Positions 36,901 through 50,832 are shown, numbered from the stretch's first letter. The stretch: 64,000 nt of DNA from Tanytarsus gracilentus (GCA_038502055.1 JAXRKN010000019.1:1-64000); one strand, 5' to 3'. Numbers and translations are program-made. The notes: generated by a model not told the origin, from the letters alone.

Positions 36901-39900
36901 TTTAAATTTTTCTCTTCAACATCAAAGTAAATGTCTACAAGTGTCACGAAGTGCATTCTGAAAATTGAAGTGTTCAACTGACTCGTTGACTCGAAGATTA
37001 TGACACTCGAAACTGGTTGAGAAGTAAATAAAAAAATGTCTGCTGGCTGCTTTTTTGCTCATTTTCATTTAAATTGAAACGAGAAAGCTCTCGTTGAATA
37101 ATAAAGAAGTCAAGTTAAGGATGCAAATTGAAATGAGACTTAAAGAAGCAGCAAAAAGTAGTTTTGAATTACGGTTGAGCTGTGAAAGTGAAGATGAAGC
37201 GTGTAATAATTATTTTAAGAGGATTTTAAAGTGAATTTTTAATGAGAAAATTTAAAAAAGATGGAAAACTTGATTGAAAGGGTTTGGATGTTTTTTTATT
37301 AAGTAATTTTGGCAAGAAAGTTTAAAAATTTGAGGGTAAATTTTTTGGGTGAAAATAATCAAAATATTGAAAATCGTATTTTTGTAACTAGTATTAATTA
37401 ATTTAAGCAATGGCAGTGTAAAAAATTGTTTTATGCATTAAATATTCTAGAAAAATTTACCCTTGAGGCATAATGCCCACATTTAAATAATTCTAGCAAA
37501 TTGTTTCAAGGCAGAAATGTCCATGGTGTTAAATATTTTATTGACCAAAAATTTAATTGCTCATTGACCAGTGAAAAATGTCAAGTCAACAGAACATCCA
37601 ATTTACAAAATGTCCAATTTGCAAAATACCCAAAAGTTTATTTTGTTCTTCTAAAATTCGACGTCATTTCTCTCAAGTTCACTAACTCAATCTTCTCCAT
37701 TATTTACGCACAACCGAACTCAAATTCATCTTTAAGCTCAACCACAAATTTTCTCGAGAATCTTGAAAGGATTTTCATTTCACTTGATTGAGTGATTTTA
37801 AAGCTCTTTCTCAACATCATCATAAAACGTTCGAATTTAGTTCAGAAGAAAAGTTCATTCAAAAATTATCCCAAACTTCATATAATTCTTACGCTTCACT
37901 TTGAGCAAATTAAATTTGCACGTGTGACACTATTCGAGGGTGAAAATTTTAAAAAGACATTGAATGGCGATTAAGGGACTTTGATGAGGGTTGAATTGAC
38001 ACTTAAAAACTCGAAAATTAAATTGAAGTGAGGATTAGACATGAGAGAAGATGAAAATGAGAAAATTTAATTGATGAGCAAAAAAGGGAAAATCAACTTG
38101 GGAATTAAAAGGAAGATTTTGAGTTTGCAACGAGAAATTTCATTAAATTGATTGAAAACTTTTTAGATTTAATATCTGAGAAGAAATTTTGCAAAATTTC
38201 CAACTTAATTTTACGCAATAAATCCTCAAGTTTCAAAAGAGATTTTCATCTTCTAATTTTCATGCATTCGTAAAATTTAAATCGCGTGGGATTTCGGTAA
38301 AGCTTTCAAGGATTTTCTGCAAAGAAGAAAAATATTTACATTAAAAGCAAAAAATAAACATTCGTGGCTTAGTCGAGCACAAGAAAAGCTTTATAAGGTC
38401 GACAAAATCCCACGCATTTAATTCACTGAATGACTCATTCAATCTTGCTGCGTCAAATAAGATGTTTTTAGTTTATTATTAGAAGAATATTCTCGACTGA
38501 TTTGTTATGAAATTGAAAACGTTTCACGAGTGGTTTTATGACGTTCAAATATTAATGTCCATGAGACTTTTTGCCCATTATGAATATTTTTTTAAGGAAT
38601 TTTTCTTATTTGTTTGAAATTCAGCTTTTGTGCATGGACAAAATGTCACTTGGGTGCTGCACCTTTATCTAAATTTTTATTGGACTAAATTTTTTTTGAA
38701 AAAACCCAAAACTTTTTTTAATTCATCCAACAAAGTTTAATTAATGACATTTCAACTCCTAAGTGCTTGTCAGCGGTTTCAGTGACCGCCTTTGTGGTTG
38801 ATGCATTAAAATCCGCACATCACATGGTGAGAGTGAAAGCATTTTCTTGACACCTCTCACAACTGTTCGTGGCATTGTTAAAACTCAAAAGAATTCTCAC
38901 GAAATTGTTCACTGCGACATGTCGAGAGGGAAAAAAATTCGCTTGAGTGCTTTTTTGTCTCATTTTCCTTTCAACATTTTCCAGCCCTGTCTCTTTAGAG
39001 AAAATCCTCAATTTATTAAATTTATGAAAATGAAGGAATTTGTTTACTGCTTTTATGCTCTCATGATGGCTCACTGTCATTGTTGTTGTTGCTATTGCTT
39101 TCATGGAGTTTTTCTTATACATTTTTTTTATTGCTTCGTTTTGAGCGGAACGGAGGAGAGATGGAGAAGGCTTTTGATGACAAATTTTTGCCTCATTTAT
39201 TTTGTTTATCGAGATTATCATTCAAAGTGGATGCAAACGAGAAAGAAAAAAGAGAATGCGATGGATTTAGGAATTTTTTTGAGTTGATGAAGAAATTTTT
39301 AATATTTGAATTAATTTTTTTATTTATAAATATTTTTTTGGAAATTTAAAATTCTAAATAATTAATTACTAAAAAAATTACTAACTTATATTTTTTTAAA
39401 CAATTTTAAAAATTTATAAAATCTGTTTAAGATTTTTATAAAAAATTCTTTCGATTAAAAAAATCATTTTTCATCTTTGAAAATCACAACAAATGTATTA
39501 TTTTCCATAAAGCAAAAATTCATTCTAGAAGATAAAAAACAAAAGAAAAATTTCAATCATAATGGAAGAAATTTCTCGCCTCATAACTCAGTGAGAGAAA
39601 AAGCTTCAATTTATTTGAGTGTGAGATTGTTAGCATGTGTCATGTGTCATGTGTGGGCGAGTAAAATCGAGCCATTGTTTTAAAATTTCTGAAAGAAGAA
39701 AATTGTGAAAGATTTTGTGGTTGAAAATAAATTAAAAATATTTGAAAAAATTTATTGAATAAAATTCAATAAAAAATTTGGTCTGACCCCAATTGAAATT
39801 TTGATTGAAATTTATATTGCCATCTCAAAGTTTTGAAAATTTCAAAAAAAAAATATTAATTTCATCTCAAAACTTTCAGGCCTTAAAAAATTCCCACAAC

Positions 39901-41649
39901 TAATTTTATTTTTATCTTCCTCTTTCTATTTTTATCATTCACTCAATTTTTCATCCACAAAATCTCTCATCCAACATATCGAATTTTCTTCCATCTCATT
40001 TCTCTTCAATACGTCACATTTCGTTAATGTTTAACGATTTATTTTGTGGAAATATGAAATTTCTCATCCAATTTCTCTTCTCTTTACAGAAATCTGAGCT
40101 GGGTTGATAACAAGCAAGTGGAAAAAGAAGGAAAACAGTCATCAGGAGACATAAAAAATTGGGTGGATGTAGATCGATGGGCTGAAGGAAATTTGAGGAA
40201 GTTTGTGATGGAATTTTTCTCGCTTAAATTTTGCAAAAAAATATTTCTAGTTCAACTTTCAAATTTCATCTTCGAAATTTTTTTCTTAAGTCTCTCGACA
40301 AAAAAATTCATCTTGCCCTAAAAACCGTAAATCTCAGCTTTGAATTTAAATTTTCTTCTTCACGCTCCGAGTAAAAAAAACACGAAGAAAAGCGCTCATA
40401 AACTTTTTTCCCTCCATCAAATATTTTTGCCAAGAAAAACTTTTCGCTCTCAAAAAAATAAATCGAGAAGTTTTCGGCTGAAATTTTGCCTCAAAGCAAT
40501 TCAAATAAACACAAAAACTGTGGATGATGTCAAGTAGATGAGAAAAGATCAAAAAGCTCTTTTTACTTAAATTGCTAAAATTTGATTTCTCGAGCAATAA
40601 AAGAAGAAGAAAAATTGAATTTTGTGAGACACGAAATTGAGTAGGAGAAAGAAAAATTTATCAGCAATTGGATTACGAGAAGCTTTTTTCACTCTAGAGT
40701 GGAAATTGAGGAGAGAGAAGAAAATTTTCGTCTATTTGGGGATTTCGAGAATAAAATTGGAAAAAGATTTTTTCAAGAGCGAAAATGAAGAAAATTTAAA
40801 GCGCAGAAAAAATGTTTAAAGATTTTTTGAGATTGAAAATTTTTTATTGAAGGAAAAATTATTAAATTTAAAAGGATCAGGTCATTTTCCCCATTAAACA
40901 TTTTACCCACTTTTTTGTCTAAATTTGTTGGCAATGTCAGTTTTACTCATTAACAAATTCTTGTAAATTTATTTTCGGTATTTTGAAAAAAGTATTTATA
41001 TTTAAATAAATAACACAAATTTACAAATTTTTAAGACTAATCAATTTATCTTTTGAATCAACTTTTGATTTTACCCAAAAATATGTGGGCATTTTGTCCC
41101 ATGGAAAAATAACTTTACATCAATTTTTTCAAAAATTTTCCAATTCACACCCAACTAAGCCAGTCAACATCAATTGAAATCATCATGAAGAGCTCATTTC
41201 CTATAAACTGCCTCCGTAATCGCAAACAAAAAGCACTCAAAGCTCACTTCATAATTCTTTCATCCACATTCAACCCTTTTTTACTTTCTAAAAGTCAACA
41301 CAAGTGAAAGGTAACAAAAAACTACTAGGACGGCAATAAAAATCAAGTGAAGCGATTAAGCGCGGCGCACACGAATGTGAGAGAAACCCGGAAGGCAAGA
41401 GAAAGAGGGAAAAGTTGTTTACAACATCACGAAAGTTATTTATTCATTACGTAGAGTCGCACTCGAAACCCTTTCGAATGTTTTCATTTAACCTCGACGA
41501 AAAATGTTTTTTTATGGCGCAATTCATTATGAAAGTTTTGACGATATTTTAAGAGAAATTTTTGCAATGTTTGGGAATTTGTAAAATATTTTAAATTTTT
41601 ACTTTTTAAATTTAAAATAATTTTTTTAATCTTTAAATTTTTCTTCTAG
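30980..41649 (+). other. Putative first intron and 5'UTR of the host gene; no other gene seen
   Basis: AT-rich DNA without recognisable coding content. A (CT)n microsatellite lies at about 35,549-35,578. If the promoter near 30,947 is real, most of this stretch is a 5'UTR intron that would end at the splice acceptor TTCTTCTAG at 41,649. Confidence 0.4.
35549..35578. repeat. (CT)n microsatellite
   Basis: About 14 CT dinucleotides lie next to the CACCAACACCCCAACT sequence. In flies (GA)n/(CT)n tracts can be bound by GAGA factor; no such role is shown here. The open frame across it (35,515-35,925) owes its length to the repeat. Confidence 0.9.
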
Positions 41650-42185
41650 AAAAAATTAAAAACGCGCCTAAAATTTCAGCAATAATCAAAACTCGATAAA
41701 CAAATTTTAACGATCAACAAACATCAAAAGTCGAAAGCCTAAAAACAAATATAAAAAATCAAAACAATCTGAATTATTTAGTGAGCATCATGTGCGTACT
41801 TGAAGATTTTGGATCAACATCAAAACATCGTTGTAACTGTAAATCTGAAAGGCCATTAAATATTTAAGAGTGATCGACAAATTAATGAAATGAATTTGAG
41901 CAATTAATTGAGAGAATATTTAAGAAAATTAATTATTGATGTGAATTAGTGAGTTATAAAAAATTAGTGACGTGAATTAAAAATTAGATGAAATTCTAAA
42001 AAGTGTAAACAAAAGTTGGCAAAACAAAAAAATCACAAGATCAAAAAATCACAAAAATGATTATAAAAAAATCATAAAAAGTTCACCAAAAATCAAAAAA
42101 GAACTCACTCACTTAAGTGAAAACTACCAAAAAAGTAGCATAAAATTTTCACACAGAATTGAGTGCCGTCGATGTGATATGAGTC
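41650..42185 (+). other. Putative 5'UTR exon sequence with upstream ATGs
   Basis: A good splice acceptor (pyrimidine-rich, TTCTTCTAG, ending at 41,649) precedes A-rich DNA of the kind found in insect 5'UTRs. Before the proposed start codon there are at least three upstream ATGs: a 25-codon frame at 41,790-41,867, an ATG directly followed by TGA at 42,172, and an ATG at 42,179 in another frame that overlaps the main start. Such an arrangement would lower translation. The exon limit at the left is a prediction. Confidence 0.4.
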
Positions 42186-42267
42186 ATGATATCACACCTC
42201 ACCAAACTGTCATCAACAAAGCGCTTCTATTGTTGGATTATTTTACAATTGTGCGTGCTAACGCAAT
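42186..42267 (+). CDS. Signal-peptide exon of the immunoglobulin-domain gene
   Basis: ATG at 42,186 opens 27 codons (beginning MISHLTKLSSTKRFYCWIIL and ending QLCVLTQ) plus one base. There is a positively charged start and a hydrophobic core FYCWIILQLCVL, as in a secretory signal peptide. It ends at a consensus donor, T|GTAAGT (42,268). The leftover base (phase 1) fits the next exon at 62,839, whose only open frame needs exactly one base from upstream; the junction codon is TGT (Cys). The competing ATG at 42,179 would end in the wrong phase and meet a stop in the next exon. The exon is too short to recognise by homology, so the assignment rests on splice site, phase and signal-peptide character, across a 20.6-kb intron. 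Confidence 0.5.
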
Positions 42268-45200
42268 GTAAGTAGAATTTTTTATATTAATTAAGAACTA
42301 AAGTTAAGTCTAATTTTATGAATGATACGAAAATTTGGGTAAATTTGACAATTTGGAAAAATTAAAAAAATTCTAAAATATTTTAAAATCATCGCCATCA
42401 TTAAAGCCTTACTGATATCAAGTATCAAGCATGCATTTTAACATTAAACCCCCACATTTAGATGAATTCATACAAAAATCCTCGCATTTGATAAATGAAC
42501 TCGAATTTTCTTTCATCTTCTCCTTTTTTGCTATCTTTCAGCGTAAACAAACGAGAAAAAATTTTCCGCATCTCAATTTTTCTGTTTTCTAATGAATATT
42601 GATGAATTTCAGTTTGTTTTTGATAAATTAGAGAAACGTCTCGAGGGCGAATCTCGACTCATTTAGAATTCTTTCTTTCGATCGAATAAAAAATTTGTTT
42701 TGATAGGATAAAAAATGTTTGGAAAGGTTTTAAAATTACTTCGAGCTGTTTTTTGAGGAAAATTTTCTCGCGAGACTTTTTTTGGGTTTCTTAATGGAAA
42801 TTTGAGATAAGAAAAAAATGAGTTGGTGTTCGAAATTTTTTTAAATTGCAAAAAATGTTTAAAATTTAAATTAATTAAAAACGTTGAAAATTCAAAAAAT
42901 ATTTTTTGTCAATTCAAAATTTTTAAATTTTTTTCCATCAATTTTTCAACCTTAAAATTTTTCTAATTACAAAAACTCATCTAACTTTTTCACTCTAATG
43001 ACTCAACTTTCTTCGCGCCCTTTTCCATAAGTCATTCAAGATGCTTCCACAACCACCATTCCAACTCTCGCCATTATCATTAGCTCTTAAATGATTTTCG
43101 TGAAGCAATAAAAACCAACACAAATGCCATTAGCCATAATTTCACGTTTTTCTTTCTCTTTAAGATCAATAAAAAAATATTTTCTTAAATTCACTCGGAC
43201 GGCTTTAATGCGGGGAGGTTAACCCCTCTTTAAATTTATTTTCATCACATTCAACTCCCGAGATGGCTTGTTCGGTCTGATGTCGAACATCGAGGGGGTT
43301 GTTTGAGACTTTTTCAGTTACCTTTTTCTTCTTTACAATTTTCTGAGAAAAAAAGTTGAGCAAAATTATTCGACATCATTCAGTCGATGGAAGGAAGAAA
43401 ATTGTAACACGTTTTAGTTGAAGAGATTTTTTTACTGTCTTGCGAGTGTTGAAAAAGTTTATGAAGGAAGGCAATGACAAATTATGAGGATGCAAGTTGA
43501 AAAGTGTAACAGAAGTTTTGGATAAAAATTTTCAATGTTAAAACAAAAATGTGTGAGGGTTGATATTTTTTTAAATTGAAAAATCTTGCTTAATTTTGAA
43601 AATTTTACTAAATTTCAAAAAAAATATACTTTATTTAGAATATTATAGTTAATTTAAAAAATTTTGATTTATTTAGTAAATTTTACTAAATTAATGAAAA
43701 TTCCACCGTATTAAAAAATTTAAACATTGTAATTTTTATTAAATTAAAAAATTCTCTTCTATATCCAATAAAATTTAAGAAAATTTTTAAATTCTAAATC
43801 AGGAATTTCACGCATGAAAATCCCAAAAAATGCATCAAAATTTTTCTCGTTTTCCTTCTCACTTCACATTTTTCCCCTTCATCTAAAATTTCAATCAATT
43901 TTCTGTTCTAAATTTTTCCTTTTCACATTTTTCCAATCCTTGTTATCTTCTCATTTCTCTTCTTTCATATCTCAAAGTAATAATCGTAAAATTTCCCTCA
44001 ATTCTCTTTTCTCTCTTTTTTATCATCTCATCTCCCCTAAAAACTTTTAACTCGCGTCGAAATTTTTCAATATGAATGCCGGAATAAATTTTACCACCGA
44101 TGGTGTGGATGGCATAAAATGAGAGAGAAAATCGGAAGTGACACAATCAATTCATTCGAGGTCGAAATGGTGAAAAATTTCAAATTTCCGACTTAAATTT
44201 CATTTTTTGTGAGTTGGATTGAAGTTGACTGGTGCCAAAAAAGGTGAAAAGAATGGATGATGAACTTGAGTTGTAATTGAGAGACGGGTTCAACGTTTAA
44301 CTTATGGATGTTTTAAAGGGTAAACAACTTTTATTAAAACTCTTAAATTTAAACTCAATAAAAGATTTAAAAAAATCTTCTTTTACACCCTAAATTTTCA
44401 AGCATCATCTCATCTTCTAATTACCGGCTATCAATTACAAGAAAGATGCGAAAAAATCTTGCAAGTCATGATTACTTTAATTTTCATTCAACCCCTCCAA
44501 AAAGCAACTCTAAAGTAGCCTCATCATCACCATCCAACATTAGCCCGGAAATCAATCATTCTTCTCACTGTCGAGTTGCTTATCACACTCGACTTGCAAC
44601 GATGACGAATCGATAGAGAGTTTATCGATTTTCTTCTTGCACCCCCTTTACTGGAATATTTTAGAAGCGAGACAGAAAACAAACAAGAATCATTACATCG
44701 AAATGAGGGACATGTGACTGGGAGTGTGTCACACATTGTTGTTGCTTTTTTTGTTTGGGTGAAGTTCATCTTGACGTGCAAAATTTATTAATTCGAGAAG
44801 GCAATTTGAGTTTGATGGAAAATAAGGGTGGAAAATTTAAATAATTGGAAGTGAACTTTTTTGAGGAGGAGAAAATTACAGGGATGAAGAAACGTTTTTT
44901 GAAGGGGTGAGAAAGTTTTAATATTTTTAAATTAGTTTTTACCCCTTGCTTAATTTTTTTAAAACGCCGAGTTACCTTAGTCTATTCAGGAGTCTGTTCT
45001 ATCTTTTAATTTTATTTATTTACTCCTAATTCATTTATAAATTTACATTAAATTTTTAAATCCAAAAACTTTTTTCCTAATTTTTATTTATTGACTTCCA
45101 CTTAGCATTTGATGTCCTCTCTTATTCGCTCTCCACTCGATCAAACGCCATGTTTCTAATCAATCTTCAATTGTAACATGAAACAAAACTCAATAAATTG

Positions 45201-47700
45201 ACAGTCCGACAACAATTTTCTCATCCCCCTTCTCCATTGCGCTTGTCTTGTTTTTTCATGTCAATGATTTATTGCCAGCGTAGTCTTATCGTGTTCTCGT
45301 TTTTATAGTGGAAGCTCGAAGATGAATTCGTACTCGAGGGAGGAAAAACAAAAGCAAGCGACACTTTTTATCTTGTGCTTGTTTTTTTTTGTATTTTTTC
45401 TGCACTTTTATTATGCTGATAAATTTTTAAAAAATGTGTTCAATAAAAAATTGGTTATATTTTAAATGAACAGTTGTCATTGCCTAATTTAAATTAAACA
45501 AAAAAAAATTAAAAAATAGAAAGGAAATTTTTTTAATTTTGGAAAAACATCAATTTGCACTTGAGACGGATTTTATTGCATTAAATGATGAAAATTGAGT
45601 TTATATAAAAATTTAAGAGGTCTTGAACAATTTTCTATTTTTGCTCCATTTAATTTTAGTTCAAATACCCAACAATAAATGATTTCACAATGCTCAATCA
45701 ATTTACAGAGTTCCTCTTCACATTCCACCCACTGAAGTCCCATAATTATATTATATTCATTACGCTCTCCTAGAATTAAATTTCATTATAACTTTTTCTC
45801 TCTACATGATAACAAACAATAATAACACAGTGAAGGCAACATCGATGTCGTTAATTAAAAGAAGCAGTTGAGTGAGCATCAAGAAGGGATGAGAGAAAAG
45901 CGAACGAAAGTCTGTAATTACATCAACAATTGTCGATTGAATTCAAGTGGATTGATGCGAAAGCAAATGGTGGAAATGAGTTTCGTTGGCGCTTTTAGAG
46001 CTTGGCAATTAATTGGCATTTTATAAAAGTTTAAAAAAAATGGGTGGGAATTATTTAAGTTGAAAAGTTTTGAGGCTTTTTTAAAGGCTTTAAAGACCCA
46101 TAAAATTAATGTTTTTATATTTTTTGAGAACATTACAAATTTCAATTAAAATTAAGGTTTTGAAATGTTGTGAACATTAAAAATTACAATTAAATTAAGA
46201 TTTAAATACTAATATTTTTTTTTTTTTTTTTTTATTAAGATTTAAATGTTTTAAACTTCCAAAGGCCATCGAAAATAAGTCTCTTGATGACCTTTTAATA
46301 ACAATAAATCTTCATTAAAATTCAAAATTTTCAAAGACTTTAAAAACTCATCAAAATTTTTCATCTCTTGCAAAACTCACAATGAATTCTTGCGTCGTTT
46401 CCAGACTGTACAAAAAAGCCAACAAAGAAAACTTTTTCCGCCATTTTCTCCCAATGCACAACAAAAAATTCCCTCGAATGTTGCACAATTAGCAACATGG
46501 GATTGAATCAGGAAGAAAATTTAATTACAACTGCCAAGAATTTTTTTCACTCGCTCTCAAATGTAGGTCATGCACATGAATGCACAATTTAAAACATTCA
46601 GCAGCTAATGGAAATATAATGAAAGTCTGAAAATGATAACAAGAGGTGCAACATTAATTAAAATCATGTGCAACAGCGTCAACTAGTCATCATTTATGTG
46701 CTCTTTTATCACACAACTTTCCATCATGTCAGTGTGACCTAAAAATGAGAAGAAAATTGAATGACATGAAATACTTTTGATTGTACGATGACATAAGCGT
46801 GGGCTATGAGCTCAACATGAGAAGAATATCGAAATAATGAGAGTGTAATTGAGCTCGTGTTGTGTGTGGGTCGAAAACCATAAAATGAACTTGAGTAAAA
46901 TTTTATTTCGGTTAATTTGAACTTCTCAAAAAATTAATAAATTTTCTCAGAATTTTCTCGAATTTTTCTTTGTAAATTTTAAGACTAAATTCTTGTCTCA
47001 TTTTCCACCTTATTAACCACATAACAATGCCACCTACCTAAACCACCCTCAAATTGAATTTCATTAATTGCGTCACAACCGATATCACCCTCAAATGTTG
47101 TGTGAGATAATGAAATGAGGCTTATTTACGATGCCAGTCTAAAAAAGCAATCAGCACAGGAAACAAAATCGCTTTTTCTTTTTCGTAATTTTTAGAGTCG
47201 CTTGAGGGCATTCGAGAAAAATACAAAAAACCTAATGATGATGAGAGAAGGAAAATTTTATCGACACTCGATGTCGTTTTGAGGTGATTTAGTGGATGAG
47301 GAAAAATTAGATTTTCATCTTAGGGCGATTTTGATTGAAAAATAAAAAATATAAAAACTTCCCTTTTATTTTGAGTTTTTTTATTAAGATTAATTTAAAA
47401 TTGGGTATTAAGATGGGTATTAAAAAGAGTTTGTATAACCATAAATATCAGATTTTGCTTCTTATTTACTTTAACTATTAATTAAACTGAATTAGATATT
47501 TTACCCATAGCAAAAAATCCGTTAAGTATCTGAGATGACGACAATTAAGTAAGCGGAAATAAAGAGACGAAAAACAATTTTGTGGATATAAAATTTAGGG
47601 TAGATTTTGAGGTGATTTAGATAAGAAACTAAATTAATATTTTTACAACATTCAAGTTTAGTGTATAAAAGACTTTAAGATTTTCATCTAATTTTCTCTC
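42268..47700 (+). other. Putative large intron, first part; no gene seen
   Basis: AT-rich DNA between the signal-peptide exon and a retrotransposon-like insertion. No coding, RNA or clear mobile feature was recognised. A T run lies at about 46,212-46,232 beside a short local duplication. Confidence 0.45.
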
Positions 47701-47895
47701 ATTCTATTTTAACATCGCTCCCAATTTCATTAATTGAAAAGTTGCTTACCCCTCATGGGTAAACATTAAAATTTAAAAAATTAATTATTTCATAGTGTTT
47801 TAGTGAGTTGTTAGTGTTAAATTTATTTTCTTCGGGTAGTTATGAGTTCCGTTCATCGACTTAACATCGAGTTCATCTAATTAAGTCAGGTATGT

Positions 47896-47989
47896 AAGCA
47901 AGAATGAGTGAAAACAATTATTGAATTTTTTTTCTATTATTTTTAATTCTAATGACTTTAAATATCTAAAATTGCACTCATTCTTGCTT
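47896..47989. other. 15-bp perfect inverted repeat inside the insertion
   Basis: AAGCAAGAATGAGTG at 47,896-47,910 is the exact reverse complement of 47,975-47,989, with a 64-base loop. It could form a stem in the RNA of the element. Confidence 0.8.
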
Positions 47990-48194
47990 TAAAGGGTATA
48001 ATTAAGCACTTCTTATCATTCTTTTCACTTTGAAATTGTAATGATCGGGAATTAAAAATTTTATTTGTTTTGATCCTACTGGATCTCTACTGGATCTTTT
48101 TAACCTAAAAAAGTTTAGTTTTCAAGTTGGTATTGCATCTTTTTTTTTTCTTCTTATTTTTCTTTCTCATTATCAAAACACCCGTTTAGCAGAT

Positions 48195-48490
48195 AGTAGA
48201 CAGAAATTTATTAATTAACTTAACAAGGGGGAAAAACCGAGTTCAAATGGTTTTTCAAGAAAAAACATTTTTTTTGTATGTTTTGAATAGGGGAAATTCA
48301 GATACAGTCAGAGAATAGATAGGCAAACTTAATTAAATAAACCAGGGGGAAATAAGCGCATTTGGATGGTTTTTATATAAATTGCATTTTTGAGTTGATT
48401 TGAATAAGGGAAACATGATTTTAGTCGGAGAGTTGATACAGAAAACTTAATTAATTTCACCAGGAAAAACATTGGGTTTTACATAAATGT
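48195..48490. repeat. Three diverged copies of a roughly 115-120-bp repeat
   Basis: AACTTAA(TTAA...)CAAGGGGG/CCAGGGGG/CCAGG blocks recur at about 48,217, 48,327 and 48,447, each followed by a related tail with a TGGTTTTT motif. The copies are well diverged, so this duplication is older than the insertion itself. Confidence 0.65.
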
Positions 48491-50832
48491 TATTTTTATA
48501 TTTTATCTTATAATTTTTAATCAAGTTAATGACATTTTGATTTCGTATTCGTTGGTATCCAACAAAACCAACTGTTAATCTTAGTGACCAGTTGAGGAAG
48601 GAAGACGCACTCACTAACTGACATTTTTATGACCTGTACATCCCATGCTAATCGACTAGATTAGATGGAGGAAGGTTGAAGATACCAAGACTTTTATAAA
48701 ATTGGTTTGACTTTTTGTTTTGTGTTGGTATGTTTTGTATTGTGGGTGGGCCAGTTCCTAACAGCTTGTCAGGGCTGAGGAAGGTTGTAGTGGCGGTAAC
48801 TTTTATACAATGCCGTCGAAACCACCTTTGAATTATTTATTTATTTTTCCAACTGCAATCGTAAGATTCAGTTGAGGCTGTGCTTAGTTGGAAACACTCA
48901 ATGAGCGACTACAAGACTGTGTACAGCTGCTATTATTTCCGTTATGGGTAACAACGTCCGGATCGTATGTTCTCATTGCCGGACGTCCATAACGTTTTAT
49001 TTATAACTACGAAGAGGGGTTGTTCGATCGTCATTCACGTCTTTCTCAAGATATGATTTGCAGCTCCCGAGGTGGGCGATTCCCGCGGGGACGCCTGCTG
49101 TTGAGGGGGAAAAAAGGGGTATTTATACTCTATTCTTAAGAGAAATCTTAAGAGTTCTGCATGATTACGTTTTTATCCTTAGCCTAAGCTTTCGAGCTAT
49201 GGAAAAGGAAATTAAAACGGGCGCGTCCTCCTGGTAACTCCAGCGTGCTACCTCTTTGTCATCTATCTATCTATCTATCTATTCTATTTTAACATCGCTC
49301 CCAATTTCATTAATTGCATCCAAACCAAATAAAATGAGAACAATTTTCTTCACTGCCAGCATCCTCAACTACTTCGCTCCATTTCACGTTGTGAGCCAAT
49401 TTGTTTTCTCGCCACTTTCAAACTAAAGTCATTGTGAGTCGTTACCAAAGCGATGCTCTTCGAAAAAAAAAGCGAAGTTAATTGAATTTTTGCTTCCTAC
49501 CGCTGCTCACTTGCTGTGTTCGGTTGTCATTTCCATCCGCTTGTGTCAACTTAAAGGAGAGAAAAACTTCCGAGATGTTACCAAGGGAGAGTTGCGTAAA
49601 TAGTGAGGCAATTTAATTATTGGTTTCTAGTTTTTATGATAAGGGGAAATTTTTTTGGGTGTTAAAGAAGTTATTAAAGGGATTTTGTGAAATGAAGGTG
49701 GATGAAAATCAATGATACATTTTCCGGACATTGCATTGAAAAATCTTAATAATGTTTTGAAAAATAAAATCAATTTTAAGGGTTTAAAAATAAATTTTAA
49801 GGTTTTGAAAATAAATTTTAAGGTTTTGAAAATCAAATTCAAAAAAAAGTTCTTAAAATCAATTTTAAATTTTCAAATCCAATTTTAAGTTTTTAAAACT
49901 CATTTTAACGCCAAAAATTAATTTTCACATTTTTAAAAATAAAAAAAACTAAATCATCCTAACTTTCAAAAACACAACCTCAAACCTCGATTTAATCATT
50001 TCCATAATTTCAATTATTCTTTATTGTCCAATGACCATTTCAATCACGATCGAATGTTTACTCGAATCTTGATTTTGTCAGCTTTGGTGTGGTTTTGAAG
50101 CGAACGGCAAAATTGCCTAAGCTGCAAAAGTCAATTAATCATTTACATTCGGAGAATTTTGTCTCTCGGGGATAATAAAGAGAAGAAAATCAGAAGCAGA
50201 TTTTTGGGAGGAGATCAGAAGAGAAAAGAGGAATTTTATGGCTGATGTTGAATGACCATAGAGGGATGGGAGAGAAATGGGCATTTTATGAAAATCCTGG
50301 CATTGATTTTGTCCCTAAGATATTTTGCCTCCGTATAAAAAATTTCTAAAATTTTTAAAGCTTGTTTGCAAATTTTACAATTTTATAAATAAAATTTTCA
50401 AATTAATGAATTTAAAATTTATGTCACAGCCCTGACGGCACCAATTATTTTCTATCCTGCCATAACTTTTCGATTCAACCAATTCCCATGAGTCGTTAGC
50501 TCAGATTACACAACTCACAGTCACATTCGTAGCAAGGACAATCGTGATGACTTTTATATGAAAACAAAGTCATTAAGCGTAAGATTTGCTGAGAGGGAAA
50601 TAAAATCGAGAGAGATAGACAATAAAAATTCAAGACAAAACCACAAAAAGCAGCAAAATTAAGTCGATGTGTGCGGAAAGCATTCACAATGAGCGAAAAC
50701 TGTTGTAAGAGAAGAAAAAATAAAAACAAATTAAGCAAATAGAAAAATGTTTATTTTTTTGTCTTGAAGGACAATAAGCTATCAATGGTTTAAATAAAAA
50801 GGAAAAATTTTGTGATTTAGTGGGATCCTTAA

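Larger units (their letters stand above)
47701..49316 (+). mobile_element. 1.54-kb retrotransposon-like insertion with a 36-bp target duplication and (ATCT)n tail
   Basis: Exactly the same 36 bp occur at 47,701-47,736 and 49,281-49,316. Between them lie 1,544 bp that are GC-richer at their right end and finish in an (ATCT)n tract at about 49,257-49,280. Long, exact target duplications and a short-repeat 3' tail are the marks of target-primed reverse transcription. The body has no reverse transcriptase or other open frame. It holds a 15-bp hairpin and three copies of a roughly 115-120-bp repeat. It is therefore a non-autonomous or 5'-truncated non-LTR element, read on the plus strand. The family was not identified. 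Confidence 0.75.

Noticed and set aside
38820..39349. Overlapping frames of 89-146 codons on both strands
   Set aside because: Cys/Phe/Leu-rich text from biased DNA; no motif, and no conservation evidence available.
42179..42267. Alternative start ATG 42,179 for the Ig gene
   Set aside because: It ends in phase 2 and would read the exon at 62,839 in a frame with stops.
46194..46247. 14-bp repeat ATTAAGATTTAAAT on both sides of a run of about 20 T
   Set aside because: Looks like a target duplication, but the T run is on the wrong side for a retrocopy and the insert is only about 26 bases; local slippage is simpler.
47737..49280. LTR retrotransposon interpretation of the 1.54-kb insertion
   Set aside because: No terminal direct repeats inside it, and a 36-bp target duplication is far too long for an LTR element.
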